A stretch of 6,162 nt of DNA from Pseudomonadota bacterium (GTDB lineage Bacteria; Pseudomonadota; Alphaproteobacteria; Rhizobiales; Hyphomicrobiaceae). Shown one piece after another: positions 1 to 5,732 of this stretch. The DNA lies in the NCBI GenBank assembly GCA_023430845.1, contig JAEYYJ010000068.1:1-6162 (forward strand), written 5' to 3'. Position 1 is the first letter of the stretch, and every line of letters starts with the position of its first letter. The notes beneath the pieces are model-generated. The model made no database searches and was not told the DNA's origin. It saw nothing but the letters and a program-made list of their open reading frames with translations. The position numbers and the translations under genes are program-made.

Positions 1-1
1 G

Positions 2-88
2 GGCTCTTGCCGCCCGGCGATGCTCGACGGGATCATTCTTGCAGTCGAAGGTGCGCGCCGGGCCATCCGCGATCTCGCGGGCGATTGA
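2..88 (+). CDS. C-terminal end of an unidentified upstream protein (partial)
   Basis: This frame is open from the window edge and reads 28 codons before TGA at 86-88. The tail contains MLDGIILAVEGARRAIRDLA, a stretch with the alternating hydrophobic and charged pattern of an amphipathic helix, as expected of a real protein C-terminus. About 20 of 28 codons end in G or C, in line with the genes nearby. The other two forward frames read as arginine- and serine-rich text, as out-of-frame high-GC sequence does. The fragment is too short to name a family and most of the gene lies outside the window. It ends 110 bp before ppa, so ppa probably has its own promoter. Confidence 0.4.
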   Translation, partial: GSCRPAMLDGIILAVEGARRAIRDLAGD

Positions 89-120
89 CCAGGAGGCTCG
101 TCCTACCGCACCTTGCCGCA

Positions 121-149
121 TTGAAACTCATCGATCACTGACGGATAGG
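121..149 (+). promoter_or_regulatory. Possible sigma-70-type promoter for ppa
   Basis: TTGAAA at 121-126 matches five of six bases of the -35 consensus. After a 17-bp spacer comes GATAGG at 144-149, a poor -10 match (three of six). The position, about 50 bp upstream of the ppa start and after the end of the preceding reading frame, is sensible. This is a visual match only, and the weak -10 keeps confidence low. Confidence 0.3.
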
Positions 150-198
150 TGCCACCCTCGAACATGCCTAAGAAAATCCGTCCAATGGAGCTCATTCA

Positions 199-729
199 AT
201 GCGCCTCGATGCCGTGCCGGCAGGCAAGAACCCGCCAGAGGACATCAACGTCATCATCGAAGTGCCGGTCGGCGGCGAGCCGATCAAGTACGAGATGGAC
301 AAGGCTTCGGGCACGCTGTTCGTCGATCGCTTTCTCTACACGCCTATGCGCTATCCGGGAAACTACGGCTTCGTCCCGCACACACTCTCCGCCGACGGCG
401 ATCCGATCGACGTGCTCGTGTGCAATACGCGCGCGATCGTGCCGGGTGCGGTGATCAACTGCCGGCCGGTCGGCGTTCTCGTCATGGAGGATGACGGCGG
501 CGGCGACGAGAAGGTGATCGCAGTCCCGTCCGTCAAGCTGACGCGGCGCTACGAGCGCGTGCGCAATTACACCGATCTCCCCGACATCACCCTCCAGCAG
601 ATCCAGCACTTCTTCGAGCACTACAAGGATCTCGAACCCGACAAGTGGGTGAAGATCCACCATTGGGGTGATGCCGATGAAGCGAGACGCCTCATCAGCG
701 AAGCCATGGAACGCGCGCAGGGCGGCTGA
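199..729 (+). CDS. ppa: Inorganic pyrophosphatase (soluble, family I)
   Basis: Cytoplasmic enzyme that hydrolyses pyrophosphate to two phosphates, pulling forward DNA, RNA, protein and other biosynthetic reactions. The protein is 176 aa, the usual length for bacterial family I enzymes. The family signature DGDPIDV spans residues 66-72. Active-site residues known from the E. coli enzyme all appear, shifted by one: E21, K30, E32, R44, Y56, D66, D68, D71, D98, D103, K105, Y142 and K143. It should therefore be a fully active Mg-dependent enzyme. The ATG is supported by GGAG at 187-190 with an 8-nt spacer, and the N-terminus lines up with the family. It stands alone on the plus strand and is convergent with the binding-protein gene that ends at 760; no clear terminator is visible in the 30-bp gap. 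Confidence 0.97.
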   Translation: MRLDAVPAGKNPPEDINVIIEVPVGGEPIKYEMDKASGTLFVDRFLYTPMRYPGNYGFVPHTLSADGDPIDVLVCNTRAIVPGAVINCRPVGVLVMEDDGGGDEKVIAVPSVKLTRRYERVRNYTDLPDITLQQIQHFFEHYKDLEPDKWVKIHHWGDADEARRLISEAMERAQGG

Positions 730-759
730 AATCCCCCACCCCGCGCAGTATTTGCCGAG

Positions 760-2358
760 CTACTTGTCGAGCCAGACGTTCTCGAAGCGCCAGTTGTTGT
801 AGATCGAGTTCTGGTGCAGCACGTGGCCCTTCACGTGCGGATGCCAGCAGGTGCCGGCAAAGCCGTGATAGATGACCGGCCGCGCCGCATCCTTGATGAG
901 GATATCCTCGATCTGCCACACGAGATCCTTGCGCTTCGCAATGTCAATCTCACGCGACTGCGCATCGATCAGGCGATCGACGTCCTTGTTGCAGTACTTC
1001 GTGTAGTTGCGCTCCGAGCCACACGAGTAACCCTCGACCATGGTCACGTCCGGATCGTCGACGCCGGAACCCGTAAGATTGAGCACGACGGCATAGTCAC
1101 CGCGCGTCACGCGGCCATAGTAGAGCGTCGATTCGATGATCTCCAGCTCAGCGTCGAAATAGATCTGGTTGAGCTGATCGACCAGCAGGACGGCCGGGTC
1201 CTTGAAAGCTTGGAAGTCGCGGGTGCCAACCTTGACCTTCAACTTCTTGTCCGGACCGTAGCCCAGTTCCTGCATGATCTTGCGCGCCCTCTCGCGACGC
1301 TCGGCCGGTGTGCCCGCGTATTCGGCGAGCTTCGCGAGGCGTGCCTGCGGCATGCCCCAATTGCCCTCCGGTTCAGCCATCATGGCCCCCGACACGCTGG
1401 CCTTGCCGGCCGTCACGATCTTCACCATCGCGTCACGGTCGAGGGCGAGCGTCATCGCCTCACGCAGCTTCGGATCGTCGAAGGGCGGCTTCTCGCGATT
1501 CACGAGCAGGTTCGTGCTGACACCCGACGGAACCAGTTCACAGGTCGCCTCTGGCGAGCGGGACTTCACATCGCCGACCAGCGGCGCCGTGACATCAGCC
1601 ACGAACGTGATGTCGAACTCGTTGGCCGAGAAGGCAAGGAGGCGCGTCGAGCGGTTACCGATGATGCGGATGTCGATGCCGTCGAGATAAGGCCGCCCTT
1701 CTCGCCAGTATTCCTTGTTGCGCTCCATGCGGATGACGTTGTTCGCCTCGAACGACACGAACTTGAAGGGTCCGGTGCCGATCGGCTTCGTGCGCATATC
1801 GCGGACGGGAACGTGGCACGAATATACCGGAGACAGGTTGGATGCGAGCAGGCTCAGGAAAGCGGCCTGCGGGCGTTCGAGCACGAATGTGAACTCGTGA
1901 TCGCCTTTGATCTCGATATCTTTGAGCGCCTGCCACCACAGCTTGCGCGGATTCTTGCGGAAAGCATCCTTGTCATTGCCGAGTATGCGATCCCATGTGC
2001 ATTTGACGTCGGCCGACGTGAAAGGCTTGCCGTCATGCCACTTCACGCCCTGGCGCAACTTCATCGTCAGCCGCGTATTGGTCGCATCCCAGGCCCAGCT
2101 CTCTGCAAGCTCAGGCCGTATGATCTCAGGTCGATTGAGCGGCTCGGCCTGATCGAAGATGACGAGATTGTTGTAGATCGGCGCGAAGGCGAACGCCGTG
2201 GCGATCGTCGCCTCCTCGATGATGGAAGCGCTGGGCGGGTTCGAGCTGTTGTAGGTTCTCAGAATGCCGCCCGACTTCTGAGCGAAGGCAACGGATGGCG
2301 CCAGCGCGCACGCTGCAATAACAAATGCAGCCGCACCGCGGTTCACGCGGTTGGTCAT
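760..2358 (-). CDS. ABC transporter substrate-binding protein, family 5 (downstream paralogue)
   Basis: Periplasmic solute-binding protein of the SBP_bac_5 family (oligopeptide/dipeptide/nickel type), 532 aa. Residues 1-26 form a Sec signal peptide: a basic start (MTNRVNR), an Ala-rich hydrophobic core and cleavage after AFA, so the mature protein begins QKSGG. There is no lipobox. The family signature lies at about residues 81-118 (RPELAESW, LRQGVKWHDGKPFTSADV). GTGPFKFVSFEANN (194-207) and a conserved C-terminus ending VWLDK also fit. The mature protein has six cysteines (120, 181, 273, 446, 456, 504); 446 and 456 are Ser in the upstream paralogue. Of two adjacent ATGs (2361 and 2358) I chose the second: it gives the 5-nt spacing from GGAGG seen in the paralogue and makes both signal peptides 26 residues. 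No permease or ATPase gene is nearby. The ligand cannot be told; peptides are typical of the family, but opines, nickel complexes and sugars are also bound by its members. Confidence 0.93.
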   Translation of the reverse strand: MTNRVNRGAAAFVIAACALAPSVAFAQKSGGILRTYNSSNPPSASIIEEATIATAFAFAPIYNNLVIFDQAEPLNRPEIIRPELAESWAWDATNTRLTMKLRQGVKWHDGKPFTSADVKCTWDRILGNDKDAFRKNPRKLWWQALKDIEIKGDHEFTFVLERPQAAFLSLLASNLSPVYSCHVPVRDMRTKPIGTGPFKFVSFEANNVIRMERNKEYWREGRPYLDGIDIRIIGNRSTRLLAFSANEFDITFVADVTAPLVGDVKSRSPEATCELVPSGVSTNLLVNREKPPFDDPKLREAMTLALDRDAMVKIVTAGKASVSGAMMAEPEGNWGMPQARLAKLAEYAGTPAERRERARKIMQELGYGPDKKLKVKVGTRDFQAFKDPAVLLVDQLNQIYFDAELEIIESTLYYGRVTRGDYAVVLNLTGSGVDDPDVTMVEGYSCGSERNYTKYCNKDVDRLIDAQSREIDIAKRKDLVWQIEDILIKDAARPVIYHGFAGTCWHPHVKGHVLHQNSIYNNWRFENVWLDK

Positions 2359-2394
2359 CATATCCTCCCAGATGCAGTTCTTGTTTCTGTCCGC

Positions 2395-2412
2395 GCCCGT
2401 TCGTTGACGGGC
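2395..2412 (-). repeat. Inverted repeat in the leader of the downstream binding-protein gene
   Basis: GCCCGT at 2395-2400 and ACGGGC at 2407-2412 form a perfect 6-bp stem around a 6-nt loop. It lies 36 nt before the chosen ATG and about 26 nt before the Shine-Dalgarno sequence, so it would not hide the ribosome-binding site. It could be an mRNA structure or a protein-binding site; G/C-rich repeats of this size also arise by chance in such DNA. Confidence 0.35.
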
Positions 2413-2483
2413 ACGGGGGCAGTGTTTCACCCAATAGACGCCTCATCAAGGCGAATGCACCGCACCAAAGCCCTGCGCGGCTG

Positions 2484-2525
2484 AAAATGGTGAGGGCGGC
2501 AGGTGCAGTGCACCGGCCGCCCTCA
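2484..2525 (-). terminator. Intergenic hairpin: partial terminator or mRNA-stabilising stem
   Basis: TGAGGGCGGC at 2491-2500 pairs perfectly with 2516-2525. Inside, after one A/G mismatch, GGTGC (2502-2506) pairs with GCACC (2510-2514) around a 3-nt loop. The result is a stem of 15 pairs plus one mismatch. On the minus strand it begins 26 nt after the stop codon of the upstream paralogue and is followed by CCA and then four T residues (2487-2484). The T-run is short and offset, so termination would be leaky. Placed between two co-directional binding-protein genes, it could instead protect the 3' end of the first gene's mRNA and raise its level, as hairpins do in some transporter operons. The pairing is seen directly; the function is inferred. 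Confidence 0.55.
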
Positions 2526-2550
2526 TCGAAAAGACGATCAGGAATCGGGC

Positions 2551-4152
2551 TTACTTGTCGAGCCAGACATCCTCGAAGCGCCAGCTATTGTAGATCGAGT
2601 TCTGGTGCAGCACGTAGCCCTTCACGTGCGGATGCCAGCACGTCGCCGAGCGGTTCTGAAAGATGATCGGCCGCGCAACATCCTCGGCGAGGATCTTCTC
2701 GATCTGCCAGACCAGCTCCTTGCGCTTCGCCGGATCGAGCTCTGCCGACTGCGCATGAATGAGCTTGTCGACTTCCGGGTTGCTGTAGTTCGTGTAGTTG
2801 CGGCTGGAACCGCTGAGATAACCCTCGAACATCGTCACGTCGGGATCGTCGACGCCCGTGCCTGTCAGGTTCAGAGCAACCTGATAGTCACCGCGCGTGA
2901 TGCGCCCGTAGTACAACGACGTTTCGATGATCTCGAGCTCGGCCTCGAAGCCGATCTGGTTGAGATGATCGACGAGCAACACGGCCGGGTCCTTGTAGGA
3001 CTGATAGTCGCGCGTGCCGACCTTCACCTTGAGCTTGTTGTTCGGGCCATAGCCCAGCTCTTCCATGATCTTCAGTGCCTTTGCGCGGCGCTCCTCGATG
3101 GTGCCGGCATACGATGGCAGCTTCTTGAACTCCTCGACGGGCTTGCTCCACACGCCTGCCGGTGGCGGCAGCATGGCGCCACCGATAAGCGCTTCACCGC
3201 CCGAAACGATTTTCACCATCGCGTCGCGGTCGAGCGTGAGCATCATGGCTTCGCGCAGCTTCGGATTGTCGAACGGTGCCTTCTCGCGATTGACGAGCAG
3301 GTTCGCGCTCACGCCCGTTGCCGCGAACTCGCAGACGGCATTCGGCGAGCGCGATTGCACATCCGGGAGCAGCGGTCGCGTGACATCCGACACGAACGTC
3401 ATGTCGATTTCACCAGCAGCGAACGCCAGCAGACGCGTGCCGCGGCTGCCGATGATCTGGAACTCCAGCCCATCGAGATAAGGACGGCCCGGACGCCAGT
3501 AGTTTGGGTTCTTTTCGAGGCGCACGAACTTGTTCGCCTCGAAACTCACGACGCGGAACGGGCCCGTACCGATCGGCTTCGTGCGCTGGATGCGCGCGGG
3601 GACATGGCACGGATAGACCGGCGACATGCCGGACGCCATCAGCGTCAGCAGTGACGGCTGCGGACGATTGAGCTCGAAGGTGACTTCGTGATCGCCGTTG
3701 ACCGTGATCTCCTTGATGTTGTCCCACCAGAGCTTGCGCGGGTTCTTGCGGAAGCCGCTCTTCTTGTCGGCTTCGCGCGTCCAATCCCAGGTGCACTTCA
3801 CATCCTTGGAGGTGAACGGCTTGCCATCGTGCCACGTAACGCCCTGGCGAAGCTTCATGGTCAGCTTCGTGCGCGGCTCATCCCAGGTCCAGCTTTCCGC
3901 CAGCTCGGGGCGGATGACGTCCGGCTTGTTGATGGGCTCAGCCTGATCGAAAATGACGAGATTGTTGAAAACCGCCATGAACGGGTGCGTGGTCGCACTC
4001 GTTGCTTCCTCGAGGATCGACGCGCTCGGGGGATTGGAGACCTCGTAGGATCGCAAAATTCCGCCGGACTTTTGGGCGAGCGTCGGGGAGGGTTGGAGAA
4101 CCCACATCCCGGCAAGTGCCGCGATGAGGCCTAGAGACTTCGTAGCGTTCAA
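2551..4152 (-). CDS. ABC transporter substrate-binding protein, family 5 (upstream paralogue)
   Basis: Periplasmic solute-binding protein of the SBP_bac_5 family, 533 aa, and a full-length paralogue of the protein encoded at 2358-760. The signal peptide is residues 1-26 (MNATKSLG start, hydrophobic core, cleavage after TLA), giving the same mature start, QKSGG. The family signature is at about residues 81-118 (RPELAESW, LRQGVTWHDGKPFTSKDV), with GTGPF at 195-199 and a C-terminus ending VWLDK. The mature protein has four cysteines (120, 182, 274, 505), all shared with the paralogue. The only length difference is one extra residue near 124-134. The start is TTG at 4152-4150, preceded by a strong AGGAGG (4163-4158) with a 5-nt spacer; no ATG gives a better start and the signal peptide aligns with the paralogue from this codon. 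It is first of the pair and divergent from the NTF2-like gene. No permease or ATPase is in the window, and the ligand is unknown. Confidence 0.93.
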   Translation of the reverse strand: MNATKSLGLIAALAGMWVLQPSPTLAQKSGGILRSYEVSNPPSASILEEATSATTHPFMAVFNNLVIFDQAEPINKPDVIRPELAESWTWDEPRTKLTMKLRQGVTWHDGKPFTSKDVKCTWDWTREADKKSGFRKNPRKLWWDNIKEITVNGDHEVTFELNRPQPSLLTLMASGMSPVYPCHVPARIQRTKPIGTGPFRVVSFEANKFVRLEKNPNYWRPGRPYLDGLEFQIIGSRGTRLLAFAAGEIDMTFVSDVTRPLLPDVQSRSPNAVCEFAATGVSANLLVNREKAPFDNPKLREAMMLTLDRDAMVKIVSGGEALIGGAMLPPPAGVWSKPVEEFKKLPSYAGTIEERRAKALKIMEELGYGPNNKLKVKVGTRDYQSYKDPAVLLVDHLNQIGFEAELEIIETSLYYGRITRGDYQVALNLTGTGVDDPDVTMFEGYLSGSSRNYTNYSNPEVDKLIHAQSAELDPAKRKELVWQIEKILAEDVARPIIFQNRSATCWHPHVKGYVLHQNSIYNSWRFEDVWLDK

Positions 4153-4267
4153 TATTTCCTCCTAGATCAGCCGGATGCGGCGCGCCTTGGGGCGCCCGCT
4201 CAGGTGCAGGAAAGCAACGCCGTGTCTGCAGATCCCTCCATGTCCCTGCCGACTTCAGCGGTTCTTT

Positions 4268-4277
4268 CGGTGCACCG
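4268..4277. repeat. 10-bp perfect palindrome, possible operator
   Basis: CGGTGCACCG is its own reverse complement. It lies 116 bp upstream of the TTG start of the binding-protein gene and 155 bp upstream of the NTF2-like ATG, where a transcription factor could act on either gene. The 9-mer GTGCACCGG within and beside it (4270-4278) also occurs in the intergenic hairpin (2508-2516). Such short G/C-rich palindromes are not rare, so the regulatory role is only a possibility. Confidence 0.25.
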
Positions 4278-4353
4278 GGCCATCAGGTGACCGAACTTGA
4301 AAGATTCTCATATGTCCGGACTTGGGCCTGCTGTCTTCTAACGGGCAACGACC

Positions 4354-4375
4354 TGCTTGTCTCCCTTGGCAAGCA
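4354..4375. repeat. Spaced inverted repeat upstream of NTF2-like gene
   Basis: TGCTTG at 4354-4359 and CAAGCA at 4370-4375 are perfect inverted half-sites separated by 10 bp, giving a centre-to-centre distance of about 16 bp. That spacing would suit a dimeric regulator or a small stem-loop. It lies 57 bp before the NTF2-like start codon, within reach of that gene's promoter. No regulator gene is present in the window to pair with it. Confidence 0.25.
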
Positions 4376-4432
4376 CAGACCTTCCATGCAGCCTATCCAC
4401 GAAGAAACGACTTGATCTCAACGGAGGAAACC

Positions 4433-4792
4433 ATGGCAGCGAACGACATCGAGACGCTCCAAGCCCTCAATGAGAACTACGTGCGCTCGGTGGCCGAATC
4501 GGACGTGCGCTGGTTCGACGAGAACCTCTCGGCCGATTTCCTCAATACCAATCCGGACTGCACGATTATCGACCGCGCCGACTTCCTGAAGCGGATTTCC
4601 AACCCGGTGGGGGTCACAGGCCTGCATCCGGAGGATGTGAACATCCGCCTCTTCGGCGATTTCGCAATCATCCACGCCCGCACGGTCTACTCGAAGCCCG
4701 ACGGCAGCTCCGGTGCCGGTCGCTATACCGACATCTGGGCGCGCCAGGACGGGCGCTGGCTCTGCGTTGCGGCGCACGTGGCGCGCGGCTGA
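4433..4792 (+). CDS. NTF2-like / SnoaL-type family protein
   Basis: Small cytoplasmic protein of 119 aa with no signal peptide or membrane segment. It has the pattern of the NTF2-like superfamily (DUF4440/SnoaL-like): an N-terminal helical stretch (LQALNENYVRSV, then WFDENLSADF at 27-36), a central DRADFLKR (47-54), and C-terminal beta strands ending in GRYTDIWARQDGRWLCVAAH at 96-115, the typical closing motif. The fold makes a cone-shaped pocket used by various enzymes and binding proteins, so the substrate cannot be told. The ATG at 4433 is chosen because GGAGG at 4423-4427 precedes it by 5 nt; the frame is open further upstream (to 4322), but those codons lack coding character. It is divergent from the binding-protein genes and 73 bp upstream of dapB in the same direction, so some co-transcription with dapB is possible, though no functional link is evident. 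Confidence 0.85.
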   Translation: MAANDIETLQALNENYVRSVAESDVRWFDENLSADFLNTNPDCTIIDRADFLKRISNPVGVTGLHPEDVNIRLFGDFAIIHARTVYSKPDGSSGAGRYTDIWARQDGRWLCVAAHVARG

Positions 4793-4805
4793 TCTCCGCG
4801 GCCTC

Positions 4806-4833
4806 TTTCGCGCGGGCTCGGCGCGGTGCTATA
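4806..4833 (+). promoter_or_regulatory. Possible promoter for dapB
   Basis: In the 73-bp gap before dapB, GCTATA (4828-4833), followed by GGG, looks like an alphaproteobacterial -10 element. The best partner at a suitable 16-bp distance is TTTCGC at 4806-4811, a poor -35. The -10-like element sits 32 bp before the ATG. The match is by eye and weak; dapB could also be read from the gene upstream. Confidence 0.25.
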
Positions 4834-4865
4834 GGGCCTCAGCATAGTCAATCGGGACAAATCCA

Positions 4866-5675
4866 ATGAGCGCGATGAAGCTGGCCGTGATGGGCGCCGC
4901 AGGCCGCATGGGGCGCGAGCTGATCCGCGCCGTGCACGCGACAGGTGGCGACGCCGTCGTCGCTGGCGCCATTGAGCGCGCCGGCTCGAACGCTATCGGC
5001 CAGGATGCGGGCGAACTCGCCGGGATCGGCAAGATCGGCGTGCCGGTCACGGATGATCCACTCGACATCGTCGCCAAGGTGGACGGCATCCTCGACTTTA
5101 CGATTCCCGAGGTGAGCGTCGAGGTCGCCGGTCTCGCCGCCAACGCCCGCATCGTGCACGTCCTCGGCACGACCGGCTTCACCGCCACGCACGAGGCCGC
5201 GGTCAAGGCTGCCGCGCGGCACGCGACTATCATCAAGGCCGGCAACATGAGTCTCGGCGTGAACCTGCTCGTCGCACTGACGCGCAAGGTCGCCGAGGCG
5301 CTCGATGAGGATTTCGACATCGAAGTCCTCGAAATGCATCACAAGCACAAGATCGATGCACCGTCCGGCACCGCGCTTATGCTCGGCCAGGCAGCCGCCG
5401 ATGGCCGCGGCGTCGATCTCGCTGAAACGAGCGTCCGCTCTCGCGACGGTCATACCGGAGCGCGCAAGCGCGGTGACATCGGCTTCGCGACACTGCGCGG
5501 CGGCAATGTCGTCGGCGAGCACAGCGTCATCTTCGCCGCCGACGGCGAGCGCGTCGTGCTGACCCACCTCGCGACGGATCGCGGCATCTTCGCCCGCGGC
5601 GCCGTTAAGGCGGCGCTCTGGGGACGGGGCAAAGGCCCCGGGCTGTTCACCATGGCCGATGTTCTCGGGATCTGA
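4866..5675 (+). CDS. dapB: 4-hydroxy-tetrahydrodipicolinate reductase
   Basis: Cytoplasmic enzyme that reduces the DapA product to tetrahydrodipicolinate with NADH or NADPH, in the pathway to diaminopimelate (cell wall) and lysine. The protein is 269 aa, against 273 in E. coli. The N-terminal Rossmann motif is GAAGRMGRE (10-18). E37-R38, at the end of the second strand, match the cofactor-binding residues of E. coli DapB and suggest dual cofactor use. GTTGF is at 101-105. The family signature [15 protein letters not shown] spans 156-170, with catalytic H158 and K162. GNMSLGVN (126-133) and a C-terminus ending MADVLGI are also typical. Start: ATG at 4866 with a weak GGGA (4854-4857) 8 nt upstream; a second in-frame ATG at 4875 (MKLAVMG) is a possible alternative. 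gpmA follows after 57 bp in the same direction, probably in one transcript. Confidence 0.97.
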   Translation: MSAMKLAVMGAAGRMGRELIRAVHATGGDAVVAGAIERAGSNAIGQDAGELAGIGKIGVPVTDDPLDIVAKVDGILDFTIPEVSVEVAGLAANARIVHVLGTTGFTATHEAAVKAAARHATIIKAGNMSLGVNLLVALTRKVAEALDEDFDIEVLEMHHKHKIDAPSGTALMLGQAAADGRGVDLAETSVRSRDGHTGARKRGDIGFATLRGGNVVGEHSVIFAADGERVVLTHLATDRGIFARGAVKAALWGRGKGPGLFTMADVLGI

Positions 5676-5732
5676 GCGGCCGCTGAGCCGTTAGAAGATC
5701 ACACACAGTAACGAACGGAACTGACCGCGATC

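Larger units (their letters stand above)
2359..2550 (-). other. Intergenic gap between the two binding-protein genes, with stem-loops
   Basis: This 192-bp gap separates the upstream paralogue's stop codon from the downstream paralogue's start. I see no gene in it. It holds three perfect or nearly perfect inverted repeats: the long hairpin at 2491-2525, a 5-bp stem with a 5-nt loop at 2439-2453 (CGCCT/AGGCG), and a 6-bp stem with a 6-nt loop at 2395-2412 (GCCCGT/ACGGGC). The downstream gene's ribosome-binding site, GGAGG, is at 2368-2364. No convincing -35/-10 pair is visible on the minus strand: TCTATT at 2438-2433 could be a -10, but no good -35 lies at the right distance. The downstream gene may depend on read-through from its neighbour or on an unrecognised promoter. 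Confidence 0.5.
4153..4432. promoter_or_regulatory. Divergent intergenic region between binding-protein and NTF2-like genes
   Basis: This 280-bp region must hold the promoter of the minus-strand binding-protein genes and probably that of the plus-strand NTF2-like gene. I found no convincing -35/-10 pair on either strand: TTGAAA at 4297-4302 looks like a -35, but no -10 lies 16-18 bp downstream. Several short inverted repeats are present: GCGCC/GGCGC around TTGG at 4182-4195 (in the leader of the upstream paralogue), the 10-bp palindrome CGGTGCACCG at 4268-4277, GTCCGGAC at 4314-4321, and TGCTTG-N10-CAAGCA at 4354-4375. Any of the last three could be an operator. No start codon with a good ribosome-binding site and no RNA gene is visible inside. 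Confidence 0.45.

Noticed and set aside
39..494. Plus-strand open frame overlapping the 5' half of ppa
   Set aside because: It runs out of frame through ppa, which is certain from its active-site residues. The product is Arg-rich and matches no family I know.
2359..2430. N-terminal extension of the downstream binding protein to an ATG at 2430
   Set aside because: It would put 24 polar and basic residues before the signal peptide and read through the Shine-Dalgarno sequence. The paralogue aligns from 2358 without gaps. The ATG at 2361 remains a near alternative that adds one Met.
814..2484. Long plus-strand open frame of 556 codons opposite the downstream binding-protein gene
   Set aside because: It is antisense to a clear family 5 gene with signal peptide and family motifs. 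Its product is rich in Arg, His, Asp and Val in the manner of reverse-strand shadows in high-GC DNA, and I recognise no domain in it.
2503..3654. Long plus-strand open frame of 383 codons opposite the upstream binding-protein gene
   Set aside because: It is the same kind of shadow as the one opposite the other paralogue. The two shadows resemble each other only because the genes beneath them are paralogous.
760..4152. Large direct repeat as a sign of a mobile element or composite transposon
   Set aside because: The repeated units are diverged coding genes, with no transposase and no terminal inverted repeats that I could find, so gene duplication explains them.
4322..4432. N-terminal extension of the NTF2-like gene by 37 codons
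   Set aside because: The extension has no family similarity that I can see and no good ribosome-binding site at 4322, while the ATG at 4433 has GGAGG at ideal spacing.
4848..5567. Minus-strand open frame of 239 codons across dapB
   Set aside because: It is antisense to dapB, whose Rossmann and catalytic motifs are intact; the composition is that of a shadow frame.
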